Source: Flavonifractor avistercoris
Lineage (GTDB): Bacteria; Bacillota; Clostridia; Oscillospirales; Oscillospiraceae
Direction of reading: 5' to 3'
Assembly: GCA_019119085.1 (NCBI GenBank)
Contig: DWXT01000014.1
Span: 1 to 10,818, forward strand
Length of the DNA: 10,818 nucleotides
The notes under the pieces were generated by a model. It saw nothing but the letters and a program-made list of their open reading frames with translations. It was not told the DNA's origin and made no database searches. Position 1 is the stretch's first letter, and the number at the start of each line of letters is the position of its first letter. A program made the translations under genes and the position numbers. Below, one piece after another: positions 1 to 6,127 of this stretch.

Positions 1-269
1 CGATTGGTAAATTCAAAGCCATTATCCGTCTGGACGCATTCCACGCGGATTCCGCGGCGCGCATATTCTGTGTGCTGGTTTGGATGGCTGTGGGGCCGCC
101 GGGACTGGCAGGCCAGGGATTCTGCTCTGCCATCCCAGCGAGCCCTCCAGAAGTAGATATACGACCGGTTTTTGTTATACTTCCGGCTTGCCCGGCTGAC
201 GCCGTATTTCTCCGCGTACTTCATCAGGGATTGCCGATATGCCATGTCCTGTGTTATACTCTTGCTCAT
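1..269 (-). pseudogene. DDE integrase-type transposase remnant with internal deletion
   Basis: The minus-strand frame from ATG at 269 stays open to the window edge (89 codons). Residues 1-66 begin MSKSITQDMAYRQSLMKY and continue through AEKYGVSRASRKYNKNRSYI and an aromatic/basic stretch to RRPHSHPNQHT, typical of the N-terminal helix-turn-helix part of IS3/IS481-like transposases. From residue 68 the frame reads EYARRGIRVECVQTDNGFEF, which is the strand around the second catalytic Asp of the rve/DDE core. In intact relatives these parts are separated by well over 100 residues holding the first catalytic Asp, so an internal in-frame deletion is inferred. A purine-rich GAGAGGGGG lies about 11 bases before the start. 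The protein cannot be catalytically complete whatever lies beyond the edge. The exact IS family is uncertain. Confidence 0.75.
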
Positions 270-342
270 GAAGGATATGGCCCCCTCTCGTCAAGTTGTT
301 GTCTGCAACTCCAACTTTAACCGATGAGGCCTTATCCTTCAT
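268..342. repeat. Inverted repeat over the transposase start codon
   Basis: The arms are 268-282 (ATGAAGGATATGGCC) and 328-342 (GGCCTTATCCTTCAT), complementary at 14 of 15 positions and separated by 45 bases. In a leftward transcript that enters from outside the element, the second arm covers the bases just before the transposase ATG and its first two bases. The fold could therefore hide the start codon, as described for IS10 and IS50, which limit expression from read-through transcripts. The pairing is seen directly; the function is inferred. Confidence 0.5.
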
Positions 343-413
343 CCTTTTTCTTCACTTGTCCAAAATGTATTGTAATCCTACATATCCTATGCGGTCGCCT
401 CGCCAGATTTGAC

Positions 414-442
414 TTGCCAGGCGGGGCTGGGATCGGTATAAT
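414..442 (+). promoter_or_regulatory. Sigma-A-type promoter of the carbonic anhydrase-like gene
   Basis: TTGCCA at 414-419 is followed by a 17-base spacer and a perfect TATAAT at 437-442. The expected start is near 449, giving a leader of about 30 bases that holds the GGGAG ribosome binding site (466-470). The promoter lies 32 bases outside the proposed IS end, so it belongs to the host sequence. Confidence 0.75.
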
Positions 443-479
443 GGTTCTTATCTGAAAAACACGAAGGGAGACGATCGCA

Positions 480-1007
480 ATGCTGCAGGCCTATGGCAAT
501 CTCCGGCCTCAGATTGATCCTGCCGCCCGGGTGGCGGAGACCGCTGTTGCGGTGGGAGAGGTGTCCGTGGAGGCCGGGGCCAGCCTCTGGTACGGCGCGG
601 TGCTCCGGGGGGATGAGGCCCCCATCCGGGTCGGACGGGACTCCAACATCCAGGACAACGCCGTGCTCCACTGCGACGATGGGTTCCCCATGACCGTGGG
701 CCGCGGGGTCACGGTGGGCCACGGGGCCATCCTCCACGGCTGCACGGTGGAGGACGGGGCCCTCATCGGCATGGGGGCTGTGCTCCTCAACGGCTGTGTG
801 ATCGGGGCGGGCAGCCTGGTGGCCGCCGGCGCCCTGGTGACCCAGGGCGCGGTGATCCCGCCGGGCAGCCTGGTGGTGGGCTCACCCGCCAGGGTCAAGC
901 GCCCCCTGCGCCCTGATGAGCTGGCCGGGCTGGCCCAGGATGCGGAGAAATACCTGCGCCTGTCGGCGGAGCTGCTGCCTCTGGCCGGTGACGCGGAGGG
1001 CCTGTGA
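480..1007 (+). CDS. Gamma carbonic anhydrase-like hexapeptide-repeat protein
   Basis: This 175-residue protein is a left-handed beta-helix made of hexapeptide repeats, the size of the YrdA/CaiE/PaaY branch of gamma-class carbonic anhydrases. Three His residues sit where the family binds metal between subunits of a trimer: His64 in AVLHCDD, and His81 and His86 in VGHGAILHG. The paired Arg43/Asp45 (LRGDE) and Gln58/Asp59 (NIQDN) of the family are also present. The C-terminal GSPARVKRPL is the usual end of the beta-helix, followed by a helical tail. The likely role is cytoplasmic and metal-dependent, either CO2/bicarbonate interconversion or an unknown related reaction; many members of this branch have no proven activity. 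The ATG at 480 follows GAAGGGAG at nine-base spacing. The next gene starts one base after the stop, so the two are probably co-translated. Confidence 0.9.
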   Translation: MLQAYGNLRPQIDPAARVAETAVAVGEVSVEAGASLWYGAVLRGDEAPIRVGRDSNIQDNAVLHCDDGFPMTVGRGVTVGHGAILHGCTVEDGALIGMGAVLLNGCVIGAGSLVAAGALVTQGAVIPPGSLVVGSPARVKRPLRPDELAGLAQDAEKYLRLSAELLPLAGDAEGL

Positions 1008-1008
1008 C

Positions 1009-1866
1009 ATGCGGAAGCACAAAAAGCCCGCCCCTCTGCCGGGCCGCCCCACCCTGCGGGAGCAGATCAAGGCCAAGCCGGGGCTGACGGCGGTGTACAT
1101 CACCCTCCGCGCCCTGGTACTTGTGGCGCTGGTGGCCCAGTTCTTCAACGGGAACTTTGAAAACGTGTTCCTGTGCGTGCTCACCCTGTTCCTCTTCACC
1201 CTGCCCAGCTTCATTGAGCGCACCATCCGCATCGAGATCCCCGACACTCTGGAGGTCATCATCCTCCTGTTCATCTTCGCGGCGGAGATCCTGGGGGAGA
1301 TCCAGGCCTACTATGTCCAGTTCCCCTACTGGGATACCATGCTGCACACCCTCAACGGCTTCCTGTGCGCCGCCATCGGCTTCTCCCTGCTGGACATCCT
1401 CAACCGCAACGAGAAGCTGGCCTTCACCCTGTCGCCGGTGTATCTGGCTGTGGTGGCCTTCTGCTTCTCCATGACCATCGGGGTGCTGTGGGAGTTCTTC
1501 GAGTGCCTGATGGATCAGCTCTTCCTGCTGGACATGCAGAAGGACACCATCGTCCACTCCATCGGCTCGGTAATGCTGGATCCCAGCGGCGGCAACACCC
1601 CGGTGGTCATTGAGGACATCACCGACGTGGTTGTGGTCACCGCCGACGGCGCCCAGCACGCCCTGGGCCTGGGCGGCTATCTGGACATCGGCATTCTGGA
1701 CACCATGAAGGATCTGTTCGTCAACTTCATCGGCGCGGTGGTGTTCTCCTTCATCGGCTATTTCTATGTGAAAAACCGGGGCCGGGGTTGGTTCGCCCGC
1801 CGGTTCATCCCCACCCTCTGGCCGGATGAGACGGAGCCGGAGGACCAGACCGCCGGCAAATCGTAG
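1009..1866 (+). CDS. Six-helix membrane protein of unknown function, possibly DUF2238/YjdF-like
   Basis: The product has 285 residues. The start at 1009 is chosen because GGAGGG (995-1000) lies eight bases upstream and the start follows the previous stop by one base; an in-frame upstream ATG at 916 would overlap the previous gene deeply. Hydrophobic segments are visible at about residues 26-45, 50-68, 81-97, 111-131, 143-165 and 236-254. A basic N-terminus (MRKHKK) and an acidic C-terminus flank them. Conserved-looking polar motifs inside the membrane region are WDTMLHTLNGF (108-118) and GVLWEFFE (158-165), which recall the D/H and WE..E motifs of DUF2238 membrane proteins. A hydrophilic loop of about 65 residues separates the last two helices. 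No transport or enzyme function can be assigned; co-transcription with the carbonic anhydrase-like gene is the only functional hint. Confidence 0.8.
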   Translation: MRKHKKPAPLPGRPTLREQIKAKPGLTAVYITLRALVLVALVAQFFNGNFENVFLCVLTLFLFTLPSFIERTIRIEIPDTLEVIILLFIFAAEILGEIQAYYVQFPYWDTMLHTLNGFLCAAIGFSLLDILNRNEKLAFTLSPVYLAVVAFCFSMTIGVLWEFFECLMDQLFLLDMQKDTIVHSIGSVMLDPSGGNTPVVIEDITDVVVVTADGAQHALGLGGYLDIGILDTMKDLFVNFIGAVVFSFIGYFYVKNRGRGWFARRFIPTLWPDETEPEDQTAGKS

Positions 1867-1897
1867 ATGTATATTCCGCCCCTGGCGGCGCATACTA

Positions 1898-1937
1898 GGG
1901 AAGCACCTCCTCCGCCCCGCGGAGGGCGGTGCTTCCC
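1898..1937 (+). terminator. Strong hairpin between the membrane protein and DUF1540 genes
   Basis: GGGAAGCACC at 1898-1907 pairs with GGTGCTTCCC at 1928-1937. After a small bulge, CCTCCGC (1909-1915) pairs with GCGGAGG (1919-1925) around a CCC loop. The stem is long and GC-rich, but only TTG follows it, so it is not a canonical U-tract terminator. It could reduce read-through, protect the upstream mRNA end, or set the expression ratio of the following gene, which has no clear promoter of its own. Confidence 0.5.
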
Positions 1938-1971
1938 TTGCGCGAGCCAGGAATCAAGGAGGAATCGAACC

Positions 1972-2145
1972 ATGAACAAGACCCCCAACAACAGCATCCG
2001 CTGCTCCGTCAACCGCTGCGCCTATCACTGCGGCGAGCAGAACTACTGCACCCTGAACGAGATCAAGGTGGGCTGCTGCGACGCCAACGTGACCAACTGC
2101 GCCAACACCGAGTGCGCGTCCTTCCAGCTGGGCACCAAGCAGTAA
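1972..2145 (+). CDS. DUF1540 small cysteine-rich protein
   Basis: This 57-residue protein has eight cysteines (11, 16, 20, 26, 35, 36, 43, 48) in the spacing of DUF1540, with IRCSVNRCAYHCGEQNYC followed by IKVGCC and a final CANTECASF. The start at 1972 is set by AAGGAGG at 1956-1962, nine bases upstream; a longer in-frame reading from 1867 would run through the upstream hairpin and is rejected. The family is widespread in Clostridia and often occurs as one or two copies of a roughly 40-residue Cys motif. Metal binding (zinc or iron) is inferred from the cysteines, and no function is established. It ends 18 bases before a bidirectional terminator and is convergent with the rnf operon. Confidence 0.85.
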   Translation: MNKTPNNSIRCSVNRCAYHCGEQNYCTLNEIKVGCCDANVTNCANTECASFQLGTKQ

Positions 2146-2162
2146 GGCCCCGTACAGACGGC

Positions 2163-2198
2163 AAAAAGCGCGCGTTCCAAACGGAACGCGCGCTTTCT
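2163..2198. terminator. Bidirectional intrinsic terminator between DUF1540 and rnfB
   Basis: A perfect 14-base-pair stem (2165-2178 with 2183-2196, arms AAAGCGCGCGTTCC and GGAACGCGCGCTTT) closes an AAAC loop. The plus-strand bases before it are AAAAA, so on the minus strand the stem runs into five T residues, a canonical terminator for rnfCDGEAB. The plus-strand side ends in TTT and also serves the DUF1540 transcript. Confidence 0.9.
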
Positions 2199-2208
2199 GA
2201 TGCCGTTT

Positions 2209-3141
2209 TTACTCCTTGGTCTCGGAGGTGCCCTCCGCCTTGGCGGCGGGCTCGGCCTTGGGGGCCTCCGCGGCGGGGGCCGCGGGCTTGGCGGCAGCAG
2301 GGGCCGCCTTGGGGGCCGCAGGCTTCACCTCGGGCACCTTGCCGTCCACGGTGATCAGCTTGCGGGGGCACTTCTGGGCGCAGATGCCGCAGCCGATGCA
2401 CTTCTCGTAGTCGATGACGGCCAGGTTGTTGACCATGGTGATGGCTTCCTTGGGGCAGCTCTTGGCGCACAGGGAGCAGCCGATGCAGCCGTTGTCGCAC
2501 ACCTTCCGGGCGTCCACACCCTTGTCGTGGGAGGAGCAGGGAATGGTGACGTGGCGCTTGGTCTTGTAGGGCTCCAGGGCGATGATGTGGCGGGGGCAGA
2601 TGTCCACGCACTTGCCGCAGGCCTTGCACTTCTCCTCGTCCACCACAGCCACGCCGTCGATGACGTGGATGGCGTCGAAGGGGCAGGCCTTCTCACAGGA
2701 GCCCAGGCCCAGGCAGCCGTAGGCGCAGGACAGCGCGCCGCCGCCGGGCACCTTGGAGGCCGCCACGCAGTCGTGGAGGCCCACGTACTCATACTGCTTG
2801 TAATTCTGGCCGCAGCCGGTGCAGTGCACCTGGGCCAGCTGCTTGACCATGGCGCCGGCGGACACGCCCATGATCTCGGCGATCTGGGCGGCAACCGCCT
2901 CGCCGCCGGCGGCGCAGGCGTTGACCGGGGCAGCGCCCTTGGCCACGGCGGCGGCATAGCCGGAGCAGCCGGCGAAGCCGCAGCCGCCGCAGTTGGCGCC
3001 GGGCAGGCAGCCCAGCACGGCCTCTTCCTTGGGATCCACCTCAACGGCGAAGACCTTGGCGGCGAAGCCCAGCACCAGTCCGAACAGGGCGCCCAGGGCA
3101 GCCAGGATCACCACCGCGATGATAACAATCTGAAAATTCAT
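2209..3141 (-). CDS. rnfB: Rnf complex ferredoxin-type subunit RnfB
   Basis: RnfB is the iron-sulfur entry subunit that takes electrons from reduced ferredoxin for the membrane Rnf complex. Residues 5-27 form one N-terminal membrane helix. Next comes the RnfB-type [4Fe-4S] motif with Cys45, 51, 54 and 59 (CLPGANCGGCGFAGC), then further cysteines at 107, 110 and 125. Ferredoxin-like motifs follow at 139/143/149/153, 172/175/178/182, 219/222/225/229 and 248/251/254/258. About six clusters are therefore possible, as in other clostridial RnfB proteins. The last 40 or so residues form a low-complexity Ala/Pro/Lys/Glu tail. It is the final gene of the operon: AAGGAGGG (3151-3158 on the plus strand) overlaps the rnfA stop codon and is followed by ATG at 3141. 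The terminator lies directly downstream. Confidence 0.95.
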   Translation of the reverse strand: MNFQIVIIAVVILAALGALFGLVLGFAAKVFAVEVDPKEEAVLGCLPGANCGGCGFAGCSGYAAAVAKGAAPVNACAAGGEAVAAQIAEIMGVSAGAMVKQLAQVHCTGCGQNYKQYEYVGLHDCVAASKVPGGGALSCAYGCLGLGSCEKACPFDAIHVIDGVAVVDEEKCKACGKCVDICPRHIIALEPYKTKRHVTIPCSSHDKGVDARKVCDNGCIGCSLCAKSCPKEAITMVNNLAVIDYEKCIGCGICAQKCPRKLITVDGKVPEVKPAAPKAAPAAAKPAAPAAEAPKAEPAAKAEGTSETKE

Positions 3142-3156
3142 ATTCTTCCGCCCTCC

Positions 3157-3774
3157 TTAAAAGACCTTCAGGCCGGAGAAGCCCATGAAGGACAGAGCCA
3201 CCAGGCCGGCGGTCATCAGAGCGATGGGGAAGCCCTCGAAGGCCTTGGGGCACTCGGAGAAGGTCAGCCGCTCCCGGATGCTGGCGAAGATCACGATGGC
3301 CAGCATGAAGCCCAGGCCGCCGGTGATGCCGTACACCACGCTGGTGATGAAGTCGTAGCCGTTCTGGGTGTTCTGGAGCACCACGCCCAGCACCGCGCAG
3401 TTGGTGGTGATCAGGGGCAGGTAGATGCCCAGGGCCTCATACAGGGAGGGCATGGACTTCTTCAGGAACATCTCGATGAACTGCACCAGGGCGGCGATGA
3501 CCAGGATGAAGACCACGGTCTGCATGAAGGCCAGATTGGGGCCGCCCTCGCCGTAGATGGCGGGGTTCACCAGCAGGAACTGGTTGATGGGCCAGCAGAT
3601 GGCGGAGGCCAGGCCCATGACGAAGGTCACGGCGATGCCCATGCCGGCGGCGGTGTCGATCTTCTTGGACACGCCCATGAAGGGGCAGATGCCCAGGAAC
3701 TGGGAGAAAATAAAGTTGTTGACCAGAATGGCGCCCAGGGCCACGCTGAACAGGTTGGCAAGATCAAATCCCAT
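3157..3774 (-). CDS. rnfA: Rnf complex membrane subunit RnfA
   Basis: RnfA is a 205-residue integral membrane protein, paired with RnfE, that forms the electron-carrying and ion-translocating core. About six hydrophobic helices are visible. The family signature LVNNFIFSQFLGICPF (residues 17-32) and the second signature LPLITTNCAVLG (119-130) are intact. Cys30 and Cys126 correspond to the conserved membrane cysteines that, with the pair in RnfE, hold an iron centre in RnfA/E and NqrD/E. The ATG overlaps the rnfE stop by one base (TAATG), so translation is probably coupled; AGGAGG lies ten bases upstream, inside rnfE. The length is normal for the family. Confidence 0.95.
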   Translation of the reverse strand: MGFDLANLFSVALGAILVNNFIFSQFLGICPFMGVSKKIDTAAGMGIAVTFVMGLASAICWPINQFLLVNPAIYGEGGPNLAFMQTVVFILVIAALVQFIEMFLKKSMPSLYEALGIYLPLITTNCAVLGVVLQNTQNGYDFITSVVYGITGGLGFMLAIVIFASIRERLTFSECPKAFEGFPIALMTAGLVALSFMGFSGLKVF

Positions 3775-4454
3775 TACTTGGCCACCTCCTCAGTCTTTTT
3801 GTCCTTCTTGGGCTTGTTCAGGATGTACTGCATGGCGGCGATCAGGCAGGCCAGGGTGAGGAAGCCGCCCACCGGCAGGATCATGCCCAGGGCGGGGAAG
3901 GCCTCAGGCAGGATGCGGATGCCGGCGGCAGTGCCCAGGCCGAAGACCAGCTGGCCGTTCTCACCGATCTCCAGCAGGCCGCCCATGATGGTGCCGGCGC
4001 CCAGGAACTCACGGATGACGCACATGATCACCAGGATGATGGTGTAGCCCAGGCCCTGGAAGATGCCGTCCAGGGTGGAGGCGGCGATGGTGTTCTTGTA
4101 GGAGAACGCCTCGGCGCGGCCCAGGATGATACAGTTCACCACGATCAGGGGGATGAACAGGCCCAGGCTCTTGGACAGGGCCGGGATAAAGGCCTGAAGC
4201 ATCAGATCCACGATGGTCACGAAGCCGGCGATCACCACGATGAAGCAGGCGATACGGATGTTGTTGGGGATGATCTTCCGCAGCGCGGCGATCAGGATGT
4301 TGGACAGGGTCAGGATAATCAGCACGGACACGCCCATGCCCAGGCCGTTGAACAGGGTGGTGGTGATGGCCATGGTGGAGCACATGCCCAGCAGCTGGAC
4401 GGTAACCGGGTTCTGGAAGAACAGGCCGTCCATCAATTGCTTTTTCGGATTCAC
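3774..4454 (-). CDS. rnfE: Rnf complex membrane subunit RnfE
   Basis: RnfE is a 226-residue membrane protein homologous to RnfA, with inverted topology in the complex. It begins with GTG (GTG AAT CCG AAA), supported by AAGGAGG seven to eight bases upstream that overlaps the rnfG stop; it is the only non-ATG start in the operon. Family motifs are FFQNPVTVQLLGMCSTMAIT (12-31) and IPLIVVNCIILGRAEAF (101-117), giving Cys25 and Cys108 at the usual membrane iron-site positions. About six helices are present, and a short charged tail (KPKKDKKTEEVAK) ends the protein. It shares one base with rnfA. Confidence 0.95.
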   Translation of the reverse strand: MNPKKQLMDGLFFQNPVTVQLLGMCSTMAITTTLFNGLGMGVSVLIILTLSNILIAALRKIIPNNIRIACFIVVIAGFVTIVDLMLQAFIPALSKSLGLFIPLIVVNCIILGRAEAFSYKNTIAASTLDGIFQGLGYTIILVIMCVIREFLGAGTIMGGLLEIGENGQLVFGLGTAAGIRILPEAFPALGMILPVGGFLTLACLIAAMQYILNKPKKDKKTEEVAK

Positions 4455-4466
4455 GTTCTTACCTCC

Positions 4467-5015
4467 TTAACCCATGCTCTCGGCCACGGCGATGGCGGAG
4501 TTGACCGCCTCGCACACGCCGCGGGAGGTGATGGTGGCGCCGGTGATGGCGTTGATGTCGCCGCCGTCCTTGGTGACGGCCACGGTGCCGGTCTTGCCGA
4601 TGAACTGATCGGCGAAGGAGGGCCGGCTGGCATTGGAGCCCAGACCGGAGGTCTCACCGGTGCTGGTGACGGAAATGCCGGTGCAGGCGTAGCTGGAGTC
4701 CACGCCCACCATGATGGTCAGGTTGCCGCTGAAGGAGGTGGGCGGGGAGACCTGCACCACATAGCCGGCGTCGCCGGCCTGATAGACGGCCTCCACGGTG
4801 GCGTCACCGCCGGCGTAGTCGGCGGTCACGTCGGTGTACTCGTCGGCGGGCAGAACAGCGTTCATGGCCTCCTGGGTGGTCTTCCAGTTATTCGCCTTGA
4901 TAAAGGGTGCGGTCACCTCGTTGGTCAGGCCCAGCAGCAGAGAGGTCACCAGGCAGATGAGGAACAGTACCACCACGAGAGTGGCAGTGCCGGGATCTTT
5001 TTTCGTCTCAGTCAT
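4467..5015 (-). CDS. rnfG: Rnf complex flavoprotein subunit RnfG
   Basis: RnfG is a 182-residue protein with one N-terminal membrane helix (about residues 11-31) and an extracytoplasmic FMN-binding domain. FMN is attached through a phosphoester bond to a Thr in the [ST]GAT motif; here INAITGATITS places it at Thr161. The other family motif, GETSGLGSNA (120-129), is present with Ser in place of the more common Pro in ETPGLG. The start at 5015 is chosen because GAAGGAGGG lies just upstream and the hydrophobic helix begins soon after; a longer in-frame reading from 5117 would overlap rnfD and lacks signal-anchor character. The gene starts two bases after the rnfD stop. Confidence 0.93.
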   Translation of the reverse strand: MTETKKDPGTATLVVVLFLICLVTSLLLGLTNEVTAPFIKANNWKTTQEAMNAVLPADEYTDVTADYAGGDATVEAVYQAGDAGYVVQVSPPTSFSGNLTIMVGVDSSYACTGISVTSTGETSGLGSNASRPSFADQFIGKTGTVAVTKDGGDINAITGATITSRGVCEAVNSAIAVAESMG

Positions 5016-5017
5016 GG

Positions 5018-6127
5018 TTAACCCTCCTTCCCGGCTTTCTTGGCCGCCTTCTCGGCGGCGCGCATCTCTTTGGTCACGCCGTAGCGGTTGGGCTTGCCCA
5101 CCTTGTCGATGAGCCACACGCAGCAGTTCATGATCAGGATGGAGTAGCTCACGCCCTCGGGGTAGCCGCCGAAGTAGCGGATGAACACGGTCAGCAGGCC
5201 GCAGCCGATGCCGTAGATAATCTCGCCCTTCTTGGTGACGGGGCTGGTGACATAGTCGGTGGCCATGAAGAAGGCGCCCAGGAACAGGCCGCCGGTGAAC
5301 AGCTGATACAGCATCCAGGCCAGACGGTCAGCGTCGCCCTTGGGGAAGATGAAGGTGAGCACCGCCACGGTGGCGATGTAGGCCACGGGGATGCGGGCGC
5401 GGATCACGCCCCGGGCGATCAGGTACACCCCGCCCAGCAGCAGGGCCAGGGCGGAAATCTCACCGATGCAGCCGCCCACGTTGCCCACAAAGGCGTCCAG
5501 CAGGGTGGTGGGGGAGGTGATGGACTCGGGCAGCAGGCCGGCCTGGAAGTTCTCCAGGGTGGGCAGCAGGCCGGAGTGCATCAGATCGGTGCTCAGGGGT
5601 GTGGCGCCGGTGACAATGTCGGCGCCGGCCATGGTGGTGGTGTTGCCCAGCACATTGGCCCACTTGTCCGCGCCGATGCCGGGCACAATCCAGGTGGTCA
5701 TGGCCACGGGGTAGCACAGCATCAGGAAGGCGCGGCCCGCCAGGGCGGGGTTGAGGAAGTTCTGGCCCAGGCCGCCGAAGAGCTGCTTGACCACCACGAT
5801 GGCGAAGAAATCGCCGATGATCAGCATCCAGTAGGGCAGGGTGGGCGCGCACACGAAGGCCAGCAGCACGCCGGTGACGGCGGCGGACAGATCCTTGTTG
5901 GCGCAGGATTTCTTCATGAGCTTGCGGTAGGCCCACTCAAAGAACTCGCAGGCCACCACGGAGATGATGGTGGCGACCAGGGCCCGGGGGCCGAAGAACA
6001 CCACGCCGAACACCAGGGCGGGCACCAGGGCAATGAGCACGTCCCGCATCAGGTTCTGGGTGTCGATGGGAGAGGCCACGTGGGGGGACGAAGCCACCGT
6101 GAGTCTCAGGTTCTTTTCCTCGTTCAT
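5018..6127 (-). CDS. rnfD: Rnf complex membrane flavoprotein subunit RnfD
   Basis: RnfD is a 369-residue multi-helix membrane protein that carries covalent FMN and is thought to be central to ion translocation. The early SSPHVASPIDTQNLMRDVLIA region (residues 13-33) is typical of RnfD/NqrB. The FMN-linking motif is DIVTGATPLS, placing the flavin Thr at 176. GGLGQNFLNPALAGRAFL (118-135) and FFMATDYVTSPVT (286-298) are also family signatures. The start codon overlaps the rnfC stop as ATGA (6124-6127), and AAGGAGG lies about ten bases upstream. The C-terminus is a Lys/Ala-rich tail (AAEKAAKKAGKEG) after the last helix. Confidence 0.95.
   Translation of the reverse strand: MNEEKNLRLTVASSPHVASPIDTQNLMRDVLIALVPALVFGVVFFGPRALVATIISVVACEFFEWAYRKLMKKSCANKDLSAAVTGVLLAFVCAPTLPYWMLIIGDFFAIVVVKQLFGGLGQNFLNPALAGRAFLMLCYPVAMTTWIVPGIGADKWANVLGNTTTMAGADIVTGATPLSTDLMHSGLLPTLENFQAGLLPESITSPTTLLDAFVGNVGGCIGEISALALLLGGVYLIARGVIRARIPVAYIATVAVLTFIFPKGDADRLAWMLYQLFTGGLFLGAFFMATDYVTSPVTKKGEIIYGIGCGLLTVFIRYFGGYPEGVSYSILIMNCCVWLIDKVGKPNRYGVTKEMRAAEKAAKKAGKEG

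Larger units (their letters stand above)
1..382 (-). mobile_element. Decayed insertion sequence, right part, cut by window edge
   Basis: This stretch contains the broken transposase (1-269) and its upstream end. The likely outer boundary is near 382: read on the minus strand, the sequence at 357-382 starts TGTAGGATTACAATACATT and ends GGACA, so it opens with TG as IS3/IS481-type ends often do. A 15-base inverted repeat lies between the gene and this end (268-282 and 328-342). The left end and any target-site duplication are outside the window, so the boundary is an inference. Immediately outside the proposed end is the promoter of the carbonic anhydrase-like gene, which the element therefore abuts without visibly disrupting. 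Confidence 0.55.

Noticed and set aside
72..320. An 82-codon plus-strand open frame over the IS remnant
   Set aside because: It is antisense to the transposase remnant, whose minus-strand frame has recognisable motifs; no ribosome binding site was seen.
414..442. TTGACT (409-414) as the -35 box of the carbonic anhydrase-like gene
   Set aside because: It would leave a 22-base spacer to TATAAT; TTGCCA at 414-419 gives the normal 17 bases.
895..1893. A 332-codon minus-strand open frame opposite the membrane protein gene
   Set aside because: Gln/Glu/His-rich antisense shadow; the plus-strand frame has a ribosome binding site and coherent membrane helices.
2200..4047. A 615-codon plus-strand open frame opposite rnfB, rnfA and part of rnfE
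   Set aside because: It is antisense to genes with clear family motifs. Its product is an His/Gly/Ala/Gln-rich pattern typical of a reversed GC-rich coding frame.
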